In this document: positions 10,999 to 23,175 of the stretch, one piece after another
How the letters are laid out: each line of letters starts with the position of its first letter
Position numbering within the stretch: position 1 is the first letter of the stretch
Source: Saccoglossus kowalevskii
Lineage: Eukaryota; Hemichordata; Enteropneusta; Harrimaniidae
Assembly: GCF_000003605.2 (NCBI RefSeq)
Contig: NW_003150784.1
Location: forward strand, 44,817-108,816
Direction of reading: 5' to 3'
DNA length: 64,000 bases
The notes under the pieces: generated by a model
What the model saw: the letters and a program-made list of their open reading frames with translations, nothing else
Databases searched by the model: none
Told to the model about the DNA's origin: nothing
Made by a program: the position numbers and the translations under genes

Positions 10999-12202
10999 TT
11001 AATTTAAGACTGCTTCTTTGAATAATTCTATGGATGTTGCCGTTGATTGACATGCCTGGAGACGGGTTTTCAATTTCTGTGCATTTTCAAAAGCACTGTC
11101 ATACTCAGGCTGTTGCAGAACTTCCTTGATTGCCTTGGTCCATTCTTCTTTAGTGCCAGCGCCTACTATCATGCTCTCAGCAATATCTGGAAACTCTTTT
11201 TGCAAGTACTCGGCTAGACCGGAATTTTTAGTTACCAAGACCGGCAATCCAACAGCTATAGCTTCCATTCCAACCAATCCAAATGGTTCACTTCTAGAGG
11301 CCATAATGCAGAGGTGGCTCTGTTTAAGATCTGTACGAATCTTGTCTTGAGTTCCATAAGGATACGGGTTGATTGAGAGTCTGTCGTCCTCCTTGTATTC
11401 ATCGAGAAACTTCTTGGCTTTATCATGTTCATCTTTCGGCACTCCGCGAATAATCCAGACAGGAACTTGCTGATTCCGATCGCCAAAGTATTTTACAACC
11501 CCACTCATTGCTTGAGTGACAAGATCGTACCCTTTTAACCTCTCCACTCCAAGAATACGCCCAAATGTGATTACTTGTATTTTGCCGTCTTTCTTTGGTC
11601 TCTTTATTTCAACGTCGAAGAACTTTGTGTCTGGTTTTGGAAGGAATTCGTGGTGGTTGTCCTTATCCTTATTAAATGCTCTGTACTTATTGTCGAAATG
11701 GTTAAACATTCGTGGGCCAACAGAGAATATGGCATCTGCTTCATCAGCAGCCTTAAGCAGAGTTTCCTCTCTGTCTTGCACTCTATCCGGGCTCCAGCTC
11801 TCCTTGTAGACTTCAATATCTTCTGGAATCACGTGGTTGAATAGAACCAGTTTTGCTGATTGAAACCTGTTCTTTTTTAAATGAATGACAGCATCACCAG
11901 TGATTGGTAGATGTCCAATTATTGCTTGAACGTTGGTGATTTTATCCAGACCAGGAAAAAATGATTTATCATTGATGAACCAATCTACGCATGGATCCTT
12001 GTTTATGAGACGGGCATGTACTTGTGCTTTGATGAGATTTATACCATGTTCACGAGCATCGTCGATGTCTTTATCAGTTGCAGTTAGTGTCAGTGCATAG
12101 ACATCACAATTTCGTGTGTCACTGAGGAGCATAGCAGCCTGGCGATGTATTGTTGATATACCGCCTTTTTCAGTTCCCCATTCATCATTAACCAGCAAAA
12201 TG
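10999..12202 (-). CDS. GT-B glycosyltransferase, large C-terminal exon (family 4, possibly GT4-conflict type)
   Basis: This - strand exon encodes about 400 residues, ending at TAA (10999-11001). It covers almost a whole GT-B glycosyltransferase, which would move a sugar from a nucleotide-sugar donor. The start ILLVNDEWGTEKGGISTIHR (residues 1-20) has the first Rossmann strand and glycine-rich loop. FGRILGVERLKGYDL near residue 213 opens the second domain. SEPFGLVGMEAIAVGLPVLV near 304 holds the E-x7-E donor-binding motif of family 4 enzymes. The acceptor is ctgtttccatag (AG at 12203-12204 on the opposite strand), and the exon starts on the last base of a split codon. Residues upstream of it are intron. 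The 5' exon(s) are not recognised and could add a signalling domain. The VNDEWG...KGGIST start resembles animal GT4-conflict proteins linked to immune-type domain architectures. That placement is from memory and needs a profile search. No signal peptide or membrane segment is seen. Confidence 0.85.
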
Positions 12203-12388
12203 CTATGGAAACAGAAATAATAGTCAACACAACTGCACTGTGATATATGGATTATCAACAACCACACATTTGTGACCTGTATTCAATTTGTGTGACTTTA
12301 TGGAGGCAGACGTCAATCAGCTAAATTAAAGTATAAAGGTCAAACAGTAGTCATGTTGTTGAGTTGTTGTTAGTTATAAACACAAACT

Positions 12389-12414
12389 AATATATATATA
12401 TATACATATATATA
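12389..12414. repeat. TA dinucleotide microsatellite
   Basis: About 13 TA units with one interruption (tatacata). Confidence 0.95.
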
Positions 12415-12914
12415 TTGGGATCATTATAGAATGGAGCTTATTTTTGCACGTATTGTAAGTCAACCTAACATACATACCCCCTATGTGCGATTGTAATATA
12501 CCGATAATAATTAGAAGCAAAACTGTGTACCACTTTACCAGTTAATGGCTCAGTGGGATTGTTTGATTGGTCTTTACAACCCACCCCCTCTTTTTCCTTC
12601 GCCAGAATTAGTCACATTGAATATTTTGGGTTGTATTCTTGACTAGAAATATCGACAGTTTTTTGTTGATTTTCTGGAATTATTTTCAGGTACATGTGAT
12701 GAATGTAGACTTGTTGTGAATGCGAAGGTTTAAATAGTTGACCACTATACAGAATTTGTGGCTCAAAACGCAGGTATACCTGTTTAGCGTCACACCTTTC
12801 TAATGGAAGTGCCACCTTTTGAAGTAGCAGCAAATGGTACAAATAGTGATACCGTACCAGTTAAGCAGTGAATCACAACTATTCGTGTCACTTCTGATTT
12901 CTTAATAAAGACTT

Positions 12915-12924
12915 GTCAGACACC
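12915..12924. repeat. Left 10-bp target duplication of the fold-back element
   Basis: GTCAGACACC immediately before the element. The same ten bases occur at 14400-14409 immediately after it. Confidence 0.85.
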
Positions 12925-13167
12925 CAATCTGATTAAAATCTGATGTAGTGTACGGGCTTTAATTATTTTAGCTATGAAGTTATTTTAATTTTATTTTTCA
13001 TTACTTTTGTTATTAATGCCCTTTTATTTTATTATTTTACTTTGATTTTTTTTAAAATTCCGCCCTACCTACATCTGAGCCGATGCCTATGTAACGAGAT
13101 TTCAACGAGACCCACTATCGACGATTTTAGTCAACGAATCACAGACCTCCTTCTATAGCGCACATGA

Positions 13168-13175
13168 TGACGTCA
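13168..13175. promoter_or_regulatory. CRE/ATF-type palindrome inside the fold-back element
   Basis: TGACGTCA, the full cAMP-response-element palindrome, lies just inside the left arm. About 90 bp downstream a donor-like ATGTAAGTTT follows, and an acceptor-like tgcttccattctag lies near 13891-13904, with an AATAAA near 14060. These could be pieces of a captured promoter and transcript, but there is no coding evidence. Confidence 0.3.
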
Positions 13176-13629
13176 CCGGGCAGAGTCAGGTAGCAAACAG
13201 ACTCAAATAAAATGGTGGATTATACCGACGTTAGCGACCGAGAATGACACGGCTTTTATGTAAGTTTATCATTGTAAAATGCAACGAAAGTCATTTTTAT
13301 GTTAATATTGTGGCTCGAATGGTTCGACTTTAGATCGTTATTTTGCATAGTTATTCTGGGAGTGAAGATTTTGTTTCCACCGGTTCGACCGAACACCGGT
13401 GTCTTTTTCCAGTCGCCTGCCCTGGAGACGGGTGATGTTTTGTTGACGATCGGGCCAAAATCGTCCACGGTATTGAAGCCGTAGCTGTAAATATTCATCA
13501 AATTGTATCAATGTTTTGTACATTATACAATAACTCTTTATTAAGTAATTGAGCTGATTTGGACTGAATAAATATTTTTTTATTTGGAACACATCGCAAT
13601 TGATCAGGAATATTATTTTGCTCCACTTG

Positions 13630-13812
13630 NNNNNNNNNNNNNNNNNNNNNNNNNNNNNNNNNNNNNNNNNNNNNNNNNNNNNNNNNNNNNNNNNNNNNNN
13701 NNNNNNNNNNNNNNNNNNNNNNNNNNNNNNNNNNNNNNNNNNNNNNNNNNNNNNNNNNNNNNNNNNNNNNNNNNNNNNNNNNNNNNNNNNNNNNNNNNNN
13801 NNNNNNNNNNNN
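13630..13812. other. Assembly gap (183 N)
   Basis: A run of N inside the fold-back element. Long inverted arms and AT runs are common causes of such gaps. Protein frames crossing it carry no information. Confidence 1.
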
Positions 13813-14399
13813 TTATACAATTTAAAATCAGTTTGCATTGTTTTCTATAGCTGTTTACAGTGTTCTAATCATTACGATTTACTTATTTTTTTGCTTCCAT
13901 TCTAGATAATTATGCTCAGTGATGTAAAATTGAAGCGATGACTGAATGAACGAACCTTGGCTGGCGAAGATGTATCTGGAAGTGTACACATTTGTTGGAA
14001 GTGAAAAAAATATTCAATGTAATGACAACAATTGTAAAATGCTGTGGAATTTCTTTTGCAAATAAAAATATACTAGCAATTTTCTATTAATGGTTCATTC
14101 AAGTGGGCAAAATATAATGTACAGAAAGATTGCCTGTATACACTGAAAAATAAGCACCGACAGCTGTATAAAAGGGGTCTGTGATTGGCTGTTACTTACG
14201 CGAGATTTGAACGGGACTTACATAGGCGTCGGATCAGATGTAGGTAGGGCGGAATTAAAAAAAATCACAAAATCAAAATCAAAGTAAAATAATAAAATAA
14301 AAGGGCATTAATAACAAATATAATAAAAAATAAAATTAAAATAAGTTTATAGCCAAAATAATTAAAGCCCGTACACTACATCAGATTTTAATCAGATTG

Positions 14400-15079
14400 G
14401 TCAGACACCCACCTTTTGCGCGATGTGTTTTCCGCCGCCGTCATACCTGCAAATGAACTGTATTACAAACTGTCCGAGTTTATATGCAGTTCTTGGAAAT
14501 ACCCGAATGGCGTAATGCCAAATATTCTAATTTTATTGATGCTGTGTACATACCGTACTCTGATCCTCAAACCAGGTCATTGTGCAAAAAATGGGTCACA
14601 CGAATGACAAAAGGGTATTGTTAAGAAAGGGTAACTCTTTCAGAATGGTTTTAAAACGTCATGAAAATGCCTCTCAATTCAATATAACTTGCGAAATATA
14701 GGAACTATTCAAAAAAAAAAAAAACACATTAATTGTCAACTCTGAATATGTTGAGTATATAATCTCCATCTTATCCCGTCCTATTAACTTTTGAAAATAC
14801 TAATATCATGTGAGGCAATATCTCGTGACAATCAGCGCACAGTGCAATGCTCCTTTCGTAGCACGTGATTGGAGGACCTGAATTACCCCTACTTCAACGC
14901 TAATGACGTCAAGGAGAGAGACGATACATTTGAAGTCTGAAGCCAGGCTGCAAGGTTACCCTTGAGGGTCGAGACCTAGAAACTACGTAACCTGTCAATG
15001 GCTTGCAGCTATTTGTAGATAACAAACGATCTGATCTTTAACAGACGTGTAAGTAATTGGAATTGGAATTGGGGAGATG
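14400..15079. other. No gene recognised
   Basis: Opens with the right target duplication (14400-14409). A short frame at 14416-14607 has no recognisable domain. Nothing else is seen. Confidence 0.55.
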
Positions 15080-15525
15080 AATCCGTGGCATATGGTGGTC
15101 ATTCGTTCATTCTATTGTGTAATGCATTATTGAACGTGAGATTAAGGCAAAATGTCGAATTCCAAATGTTTAAAACTATGCACAGATTTTCAAAAACTTC
15201 AATATCTTGCTGTTTTTTTCACACTTTGTTACAATGTATCATAATTCACCGTCATTATTTTCAGTCACTTCTTATAAGTCTATTGTTGTGATAAACATCA
15301 TTTAAACGAGTGGCCGACAGATTGGTCTTAGAGGGGCGTTAATTTGTGTAAATGTGTAAATGTTTTGTTGTAATAAATAAAACAGCAAAATATTTGTGTT
15401 TTAGAAAAACCTGTGCACTGTTTTCAACATTAGGAATTTTACACTTAGCCCAAATCTCAAGTTTGTTAACGCATCATACAGTCGAATAAACGAATGGCCA
15501 CCATATGCCATGGATTGAGATGAAA
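15075..15525. repeat. Imperfect fold-back repeat
   Basis: A segment at about 15080-15205 (GTGGCATATGGTGGTCATTC...) reappears in reverse complement at about 15400-15520 (...GGCCACCATATGCCATGG). The arms are about 120 bp with roughly 70% match by eye. Translation in the matching frames gives the similar strings MAYGGHSFI and FKTMHRF / LKTVHRF, but this reflects the duplication, not proven coding. The spacer is about 190 bp. No target duplication was found. It may be a diverged MITE or an ancient local inverted duplication. Confidence 0.6.
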
Positions 15526-16200
15526 GTGATAGAAGTGTGGAATTATCTGCCAAGCGAGTCAAATTTGGTGTATCTATTCTATGCATAAAACACTTGATCT
15601 CAACCAAAGTCAAACAACAACAAAAAAAACGGAATTACGTAACTATCACACCAGATAACCCAATAAACAGGCATCAAAGACCATAAATAATCATGAAATC
15701 AAAAAGGAATTTCAACTAAAATGATATAAAATGAATGCAAAACTAAAACAACAATTTGGCTCAATAGACACATTTTGCAATGAGACCAGATAGCATGCAC
15801 GAGTACCTCAGCTTCTGATATACCAAATGCTGAATGGTTCCGTCAATTACAAGGTATATCTAAGGGCGTCAATTTAAAAACAGAACAAAGTGAAGGAACA
15901 AAAAATAGAATGAATGCAAACCTGAATGGAACATCATTAACTAAAACAAAATGGCCATCGGTCGGCCATTTTGAATCGGATAGTCAAACCAGTACATCTG
16001 TATACCTATGACATGATGTTTAATGAATATATAAAATTTTAACATAATCAGTCAAAGCATTTCAATTAATAAAGTTGTTGGAAAATTGTCTGAATGATAC
16101 TGAATAAACACAGTACTGTCGCTGATATTTCCCAATCAGCACCGTTGAATGATTCTCTTTTTTTTGTATTTTCTTTAAGTTTTAAAAGTTTTATTTGTTG
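15526..16200. other. No gene recognised
   Basis: AT-rich non-coding DNA with no clear repeat or domain. An inverted word pair around a CGGTCGGCCATTTTG block near 15955-15975 is too short to name. Confidence 0.5.
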
Positions 16201-16224
16201 TACTTCCTTTAAGTTTTAAATTGC

Positions 16225-16330
16225 CTGTTTCATTTTTCATTTAGTATAGTATGTGCTTTTTTCCAATAATTACTTATTAGTGAGCCCCTGATGTAAAAGG
16301 GTAGCAATAAATAAATCAATAAATAAATGT
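16225..16330 (+). repeat. Possible 3' tail of a LINE or SINE
   Basis: The stretch ends GTGAGCCCCTGATGTAAAAG, then GGTAGCAATAAATAAATC and further AATAAA words. A short unique block followed by a simple AATA/TAAA tail is the usual look of a 5'-truncated non-LTR element end. No reverse transcriptase or endonuclease fragment is seen upstream. Confidence 0.3.
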
Positions 16331-17929
16331 AAACGGCGATTCGGAAAATAAATGATTTCATTATCAAACCATATCATCGAACACTGTAGACCAAACTAAT
16401 AGATTCTATACAGTTTACAGTAACCCCAACACGTACTGCGTCATGACGTACCACGAAACAGCCTGACATGGTTATTGATAGTTATTGCGCCCTCGCCGTC
16501 GTTTCACTTGGACGCAGTTTTTAGTCTTGTTTTTCGAGTAAGTCTGTCGGCGGTGGCGCAACCACTATCGCTGATCGTGTCAGGCAGTCGAAGCGCGCAG
16601 TCATTTTATACAACGAAAAATAACACTCAACTGGTCCCGTCTTCGTTCTACGACCCCACATACATTGGAATTAGATAAGTTATGAATTGACACGTACTAT
16701 TTTACAGTGTATATTTGTATGGGTATTTTAAAACTTGCCGTTTTTAACATATTAAAACGCTTTTTCTAATTGTGGTGGCTTTAGCTTTACCCTAAGTTAT
16801 GGCAAGACCATTGGGGGGTGGGGTGGTGGGGTGGTGGTAATGGTAATGATAGATAAGAAATTTACAATATTTATTTCTTCCGGGCAAGGTGCAAATGATT
16901 GGTATATAAATGCTTCTGATTTTCTCGCACAAAGATTTGTCTTTTCAAATATCAAATAAGAATTTGATTTTCCATCCAATACAAAGATGGTAAATCATAG
17001 TTTTTACAGATGTCGATTTCCTTTGAAGTTCAATGTTTTTCCGTCTTTGGCCGCTTCCGAAATAACCGGAAATTGAATACCTTGTGTAATGTCTGTCAAC
17101 AGAAGGAGCCATCAACACGTATAATCAGATACTAGTTTAAGTAGTTTCAGACTAAACATCAACTTAAAGATTTGATGAGAAAAACATTTGGATTTTAGTC
17201 GGTATCGGTCTGTCTATTGTGTACGTACTAATCCCTATCTGACTAACTCCCATGAGCCTCTAACTGTTGGCAAAGATGGATTGTGTCGTAACAACATAAA
17301 TAAATAACAGAAGAAAACAGTCCGATCATCCATGTTGCATCGTTACACGTCTCTGGTGGGTGGGCCCGACCCTTATATGTGAAATGTACCATGTAACGTA
17401 CAATACTAGTATCTTGTGATACTTTGTGCGGGACTTTGCGGACTTGGGATCAGGAGTAATTTTATTCATGCAGTTTTGAGTTCTCTTGTCCGGTAAGTTA
17501 TGCTCAAATTGTTCTACACCAATTGGTTACCTCCTAAAACTAAAAATAACTATCACTTTGTCTTCATCGCAGAAAATGACCTATATCTGCATCTCAGACC
17601 ACTAAAATTCTTCTTACATATATTAAAGATGCAGGCCTAGGTTCGTGTTTTTTGGTCATTTTTTGTTTAAGGAAGTTTCCACAAATTTGTTATATTAACT
17701 CTCAGACTAGTTTGAGATTAACTCAACAAATGGTAGCAAATCTGACTAAAATTACGTCTGGAAATAAGATAAATGTTAAAAAAAATAATGTCAACATGCT
17801 TGAGTGTGCTTATTTATTTGTGTTTATGTTTTGACTACTTGGGCAAAGTAATTAGCTACACAATATTTAAAAGCTTGACAAAAGACGTTTCGTTTACACT
17901 AGTGATAAGGTGTGAAAGTTGCCCCACCA

Positions 17930-17946
17930 TGTTTACTCAGTAAACA
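17930..17946. promoter_or_regulatory. Palindromic forkhead-type site pair
   Basis: TGTTTACTCAGTAAACA is a perfect palindrome joining two forkhead core words (TGTTTAC and GTAAACA) head to head. The motif match is direct; use in vivo is unknown. Confidence 0.3.
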
Positions 17947-20900
17947 CCATGTTTTCTGCTCATGCTGAGAAATATTTACGTTTTTTACACTAAACACCTA
18001 TTGTGCCACATTTATTGTTACTTCATTAAAATGTGCAACCACAGTCTATCGATAGAGGGGCTGTGGTGCAACACATTTCTGACCAAACAGAAGTAACCAA
18101 AATCCTGTTGAGATCATGGGCAAAGCCAAAAATTACTTTGTCACTTTAGACAACAATAAAATTGACTCGGCAGCAACTGAATGTCCAATTCTTTCTCATA
18201 GTGCTATACATGGAACCAATAACATGGGCGGATTTGTGGGGGAGGGGGTCTAAACAAAAAGAATCATGAAATGATTAAACACGCGTGGTACCACTTTAAA
18301 TACTATTAGTGCAAGTAAACAAAACGGCCGGACATGATAAAAAAACAGACACAGTTGTTTTCTTAGCTTGTTTACTAGACTACTGGAAGTCTTAAACTAT
18401 TGTCTGGTATAGCCTATTTTGAGTTCAAAGATGCAAAACTGCACTGACAGTTTTATGAAAACGAAATTACTTGATATTTATTTCAAAAAGGGGATTCTGT
18501 GAAGTAGAAATATTCTGCAAGCAACAGACTATTCTTGACCTCAATAATATTTAATATTCATACATATGCACTGCAAATATATATTATTTTCAAATTTTGA
18601 AGATAATGAATGAACGCATCGTTTTTACAATTCAAGAAAATAATAGTGGAGACAGAAGTTAATCTGACAACAAACCGTCGTAGCCGGAATAGATCGATCT
18701 AAAAACACCGTGACGGCCGTCGTGTATGTAGTTTATGACAACGTATACCGGTGACTGGAGCCCCCAACTGCGTCGGATATTAATCGCGGATTAATGAAAT
18801 CTGGCATTTGTGCAATGTTGGAACTTTAAACAAATCATTGACCCCAACTTGTTTTGGTTATTTCCAAATATGCTGGTGTCACGTGACATGTGGTTAATGT
18901 GACAGAAACCTGATAACTTAAGGAAGTCAGAATCATTAGAAATTAAATTTATTTTTTCAATGATACGAGTTCGTAACGCGATGCCAAAATGAAAATAAAC
19001 ATGAAGTAACAGACACAATTTTGAGAAGCGGAAATTGACTCGGTGAAACGAGCTGAAAATATGTTAAAGCGGGGAGTCGTCGCATGCGTCATGTGGCCAT
19101 AGCGTGTCATTGTTTACAAACAAGCGTCTACCCATGAACCTTTGCGTTTTTAGCATGTGTTGTTATCGTCGCCTGGGACTCAATTCCCGCGCGTGCGCAG
19201 GTGACGACCCTCCCGCTTTGAACAAAATATTTTTTCTACGAATATTCACAACATTATTGTGGTGATGTTTGTAGTCAATGGAATCTTATTATTGAAAAAT
19301 TGTTGTTTTAGGACAATTCCACCGTCAACAAAAATCACAGAATTTTGAAATAATTCATGATAACGAAACAGTAACCCAACAATCCTGATGTTTTCGCAAA
19401 AAAATAGGCTGGCGACACTGAACTTGTTTTAATGATTTACATTACTAATAAAGCAATGTTTGAATATGTGATGTCATCATTTGAAGCTTGACAGCAGACA
19501 GAACACTTACAGTTGTCTAGTCACCTCAACCCATATAACAGCTATAACTATAAGATTGGGAATAAACTAGTATCCATAGTATTTACAGGTGAAAATGGAA
19601 GTAAATTTGTTTTTCTATGATGAAATACAAGGCGAAAACTAAAAAGAAGATATGTATGGGGTTAATGCGAGGTTTGAATAGTTGTTTGTTGCATAAATAA
19701 TCCCCGCACAATTAATCACAATAATCATCATATTCTAATGAATCTTTGCCAAAATAAGGAGGGGTAGGAGTTCTATTTTTTATTGCTAATTTATGCATAC
19801 TAACGTATAATGTAACTGCTACTCGAAGGTATGTAATGTTATTTTAGCAGCGGTTTCTATAGGCCCCAATGAAAACAACCATCTAAGACTATTGTCATTT
19901 TTTTAATACTTCGAAACTCACACCAAAAAGTACCTTGTAATACACTATATATCTTTTTTTCTCAATATATCACCATGCAATATTTTGAGATATATAACTG
20001 CCACACGAAACTGACAAAACTTGGCATTTTCACTGTATTTTATGAATCGATTTTCTCTAAACTGAGTACGATAACCCCACAATTTTATAGATCCTTGTAA
20101 CATAACATAATATAACATATATGTAAAAATGAAGAAAATGACTATATTTTTACTGTGTAGCATTCAACTTTAAATTAACTATTCCTTGTTGATAATATGA
20201 TAAGGGTAAATGTAGTTTTAGTGAATCCCAACAACCTGTACTCAATCAAACATTTGAAATCATTGGGGTGGCTTGAGAGTGTAGGCTGTCCATTTAAAAA
20301 AAATAATCTGTCATTACCTCGTGTTTTTAAATGGTCAACCCCTTTGACTATTGAAAAACATTCTAGCATGTATATACTATATGAGCCTTTGGTTCATAGA
20401 TCTACCCTCTGCCCATGCCCATTTTTGTGAGATTTGGGGGTTTTTGACACTTGTCGGCAAGATCGAAAAACCGCGACAAAAGAAAACTATCAAAGTGTAT
20501 GATAAATGATGAGAGTGTGCACTTGTACTATGAATCCACAGTTATTACTGTGTAATAAATATAAATCTTATGAGAGTTTTCAACTTGGCTTGTATTTACC
20601 GTGACAATAAATTATCATGAATAATATTTCCAATACAACTTTAAGTATCAACAAAACCCATGTCTATATATCTTGACAGAATTGTCACACTTGTCATTTA
20701 TGTTCAATGTGCAGCTTACAATTGTCACAAGTTGATAAGACATGCGTTTATTTACAGACATACCAGTGCAGTTAGACTGGCCCATCTGTGGTGATATTTT
20801 CAGTTTAATTATAATAATAAAAATAGTTTTGCGAAATTTTGGGAGAATGCGGTTATAGTCTGAGGGGATTTCGCATTAACACCTCCATTTCGCAAAAAAA

Positions 20901-23089
20901 AAAAAGTAAATCGCCCAGACCGTGCCAGCCTACAATGCAGTCATCCATTGTTTATTTAGAAGACGTCACTTATAGGTATTACACCACCATTGTATTTTCC
21001 ATCACGCGTATAAAAGACCAATGTATTCAGTAGTAAATGGGAAATCTTGTGTTTTCAGTTTGTTGTCGAATAGAATTCAGAACAAGAGGGAAATTAATTT
21101 ACTATAATTTGTTTATTGTTATTTGTTATCAATATTTTCACTTGTTGTAATAAATGTTTAACAGTAAATTTTTACATATATTTCTGTCGGTTCTACAACT
21201 ATTAGGACATTTAATCGTATTCATCATGGAAGGTACCGTCCATGTATTCATGTAACCTTGTAATCGGAAATGATTACCCAGACTGAAAACAGGAAAATTG
21301 GCAGTGTCATTTATTTACTGGGCAGCGAATACAGCAACGCTATGTCGTGGTCAGGCAGATAACCTTGCGTAATGTTTCAGTGATTGAGTAATGAGTTTCC
21401 TGTGATTCCATTGCGTCTGTGTTTTGTTCGCGCGGAAATATGGCGTGTTTTTTTTTCAAATTACATCATGTGATTGATTTTTCATGAAGACGTTCGATTC
21501 AACAACAAAAAAAAACGGAAAAAAAGACAGACGTATTCATATGACAATTTCTGCTTACAACTCTTTTTATTTTAATTTTTATGAAACGTGTGCGTTTTGG
21601 CAGTTCTATGTAAGTGTAGGACGTCTGTTATCAGTTAGCACGAGAACTCAATGCCGCGTTTAGCAAGATCTAGTAATCGAGCTAACGATGTTCAGTTTTA
21701 GTGTGTTTAATTTGTTGAGATCTTGGTGTAATGATTGTATTCACCCATTAACTGTCTTTCGGAAAAGTGAGGGAAGCCACACGCTCCCTGACATTACTTT
21801 GCATTCAAATCGTAACGATGAACCAATTCCCCCGTAGCAATCCATTCCACATGTTTCAATTTAGACATGTCACCGGTGTTCATCAGTAACATCAATTTTT
21901 TTGACATGTCATTGCAAATATGCAGCCAGCATGTGAATCCACGTGACCTCGAGCAGACCTCCGTACAACCGACACCGTGACAGCGTACGAACTCTCGCAG
22001 TTGGGGGCACATGCCTTTCATCTGCCAATAGCGTTAATTACTTCGAGGTGCTAATACACTGGCGATTACGTCATATCTCGTGTGAAATCTGTTGTCAAAA
22101 CGTCTTAGCTGTGGCTGAATAGGAAATGGTCGTGGGAAGCTTTTTAGTGTGTTATATAACGTGGCCCGTCATCGGACCGATTGTTGTTATGGGCCACGGT
22201 AGTTAAAACGTGCGTACGTAAAATGGTCGTTACGCTGTCTTGTCTATAAGATTAGTTTACTCTTGAAGTACCAACAGTTTTTTCTGCAACACCTGGCATG
22301 CAATTTTTATGTCTTGGTGTCTAATTTGCATTTTGTTTTTAAATAAAACTTTCCCCTGCCCATAATTTCGAATGATCATCCCTTTACATATATATATATA
22401 TATTCGTATTCCAATTCGAATTATCCACAAAAATTGCGGATAATGTCGTAAAAACACTAATTATGTAACCGACATATTTCCGTTTGAACATCTAACAAGA
22501 GATCACCATTCTCCAAATACCGAAACATGGCCACCCATGACTTCCTGCAAATTTCTTTCTCGGTTAACGTAAATGATACACTCATTTCGCCTAGAAATTG
22601 GTGCCCAGTAACGTTTAAAATTTAATAGAACACAAGAAATGCACGATGTTACCCTGACCATTTGCTCAGGTGCAGTATCACGTGATATTTTTGTCACACT
22701 ACTTCATCAATACTGCCATTTTGTTGACCACCAATTTGCAATCGAAATTTGGGTATGTACGCGATCGTGTATCCAGTCTCGAAGAAGCCTACCCGGAAGA
22801 CCAAAAGTTAGGGACGTAGTCGAATTGTACATCAGACGCTCGAATCACACAATACGTCTGAAAATCGTCTCATGTAATGTGCTTAACAATCTCTATAACA
22901 GTTGTTGTCATCACGAAATCACTATTCCAATAATTACTACACGCGTTACACATAACGTTAACCGTACTAGTACCCCCTCGCGAACGCTCGCCCGTTTTGT
23001 ATGAGGTTCTAGTAAACGTCGAAGACCCCAAACAGGCCGTAAACAACGTAGTAATACTGCAAATTTGGCGAGTTTTATATGGTGACAAC

Positions 23090-23175
23090 CACAATCTAGC
23101 TGGTTAGCGTATTCAGTAGAATACCCATGCATGCACGTTAGTTCGTCGATCTAAAATCATCTGTTCGAATCTAAG
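23090..23175 (+). repeat. tRNA-like block, copy 1 (pseudogene or SINE head)
   Basis: Contains a TAGCTGGTTAGCG word like an A box and a TGTTCGAATCT word close to the B-box consensus, about 65 bp apart. The acceptor and T stems do not pair well, so it is not a functional tRNA. The segment GATCTAAAATCATCTGTTCG resembles GATCTGAAAATGGTTGGTTC in the block at 54142-54235, suggesting one tRNA-derived family. Confidence 0.25.

Larger units (their letters stand above)
12203..12924. other. Likely 5' intron or upstream DNA of the glycosyltransferase gene
   Basis: Begins with the intron 3' end on the - strand. It contains a TA microsatellite at 12389-12414. No upstream exon could be recognised. Confidence 0.5.
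12925..14399. mobile_element. Fold-back DNA transposon, Mutator-like (MULE) candidate
   Basis: Two inverted arms of about 240 bp (12925-13165 and 14158-14399) enclose about 1 kb that includes a 183-base run of N. Each arm begins CAATCTGATTAAAATCTGAT when read inward. Both carry an AT-rich middle, TTCCGCCCTACCTACATCTG, and a CACAGACC word near the inner edge. A 10-bp target duplication flanks the element. Very long inverted repeats with a 9-11 bp duplication are the hallmark of Mutator-like elements. No transposase is recognised, so it is non-autonomous or the gene lies in the gap. The centre is CpG-richer than the arms and could hold captured host sequence. Unlike the neighbouring MITEs, the arms are long and well matched, suggesting moderate age. 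Confidence 0.8.

Noticed and set aside
11126-11844. Open frames on the + strand opposite the glycosyltransferase
   Set aside because: Shadows of the real - strand coding exon.
12203-12267. First 22 codons of the glycosyltransferase frame (from MWLLIIHIS)
   Set aside because: They lie upstream of a good splice acceptor (ctgtttccatag), and conserved sequence begins exactly at the junction. I treat them as intron, not a signal peptide.
13338-13905. Frames running through the N gap
   Set aside because: The gap has no sequence; the frames are artefacts.
17652-17834. Short frames and AT-rich words as CRISPR-like or phage-like structures
   Set aside because: Nothing prokaryotic is present. Exon-intron structure and transposon types show animal DNA.
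22639-23004. 121-codon + strand open frame
   Set aside because: No domain, a competing frame on the other strand, and no splice or repeat support.
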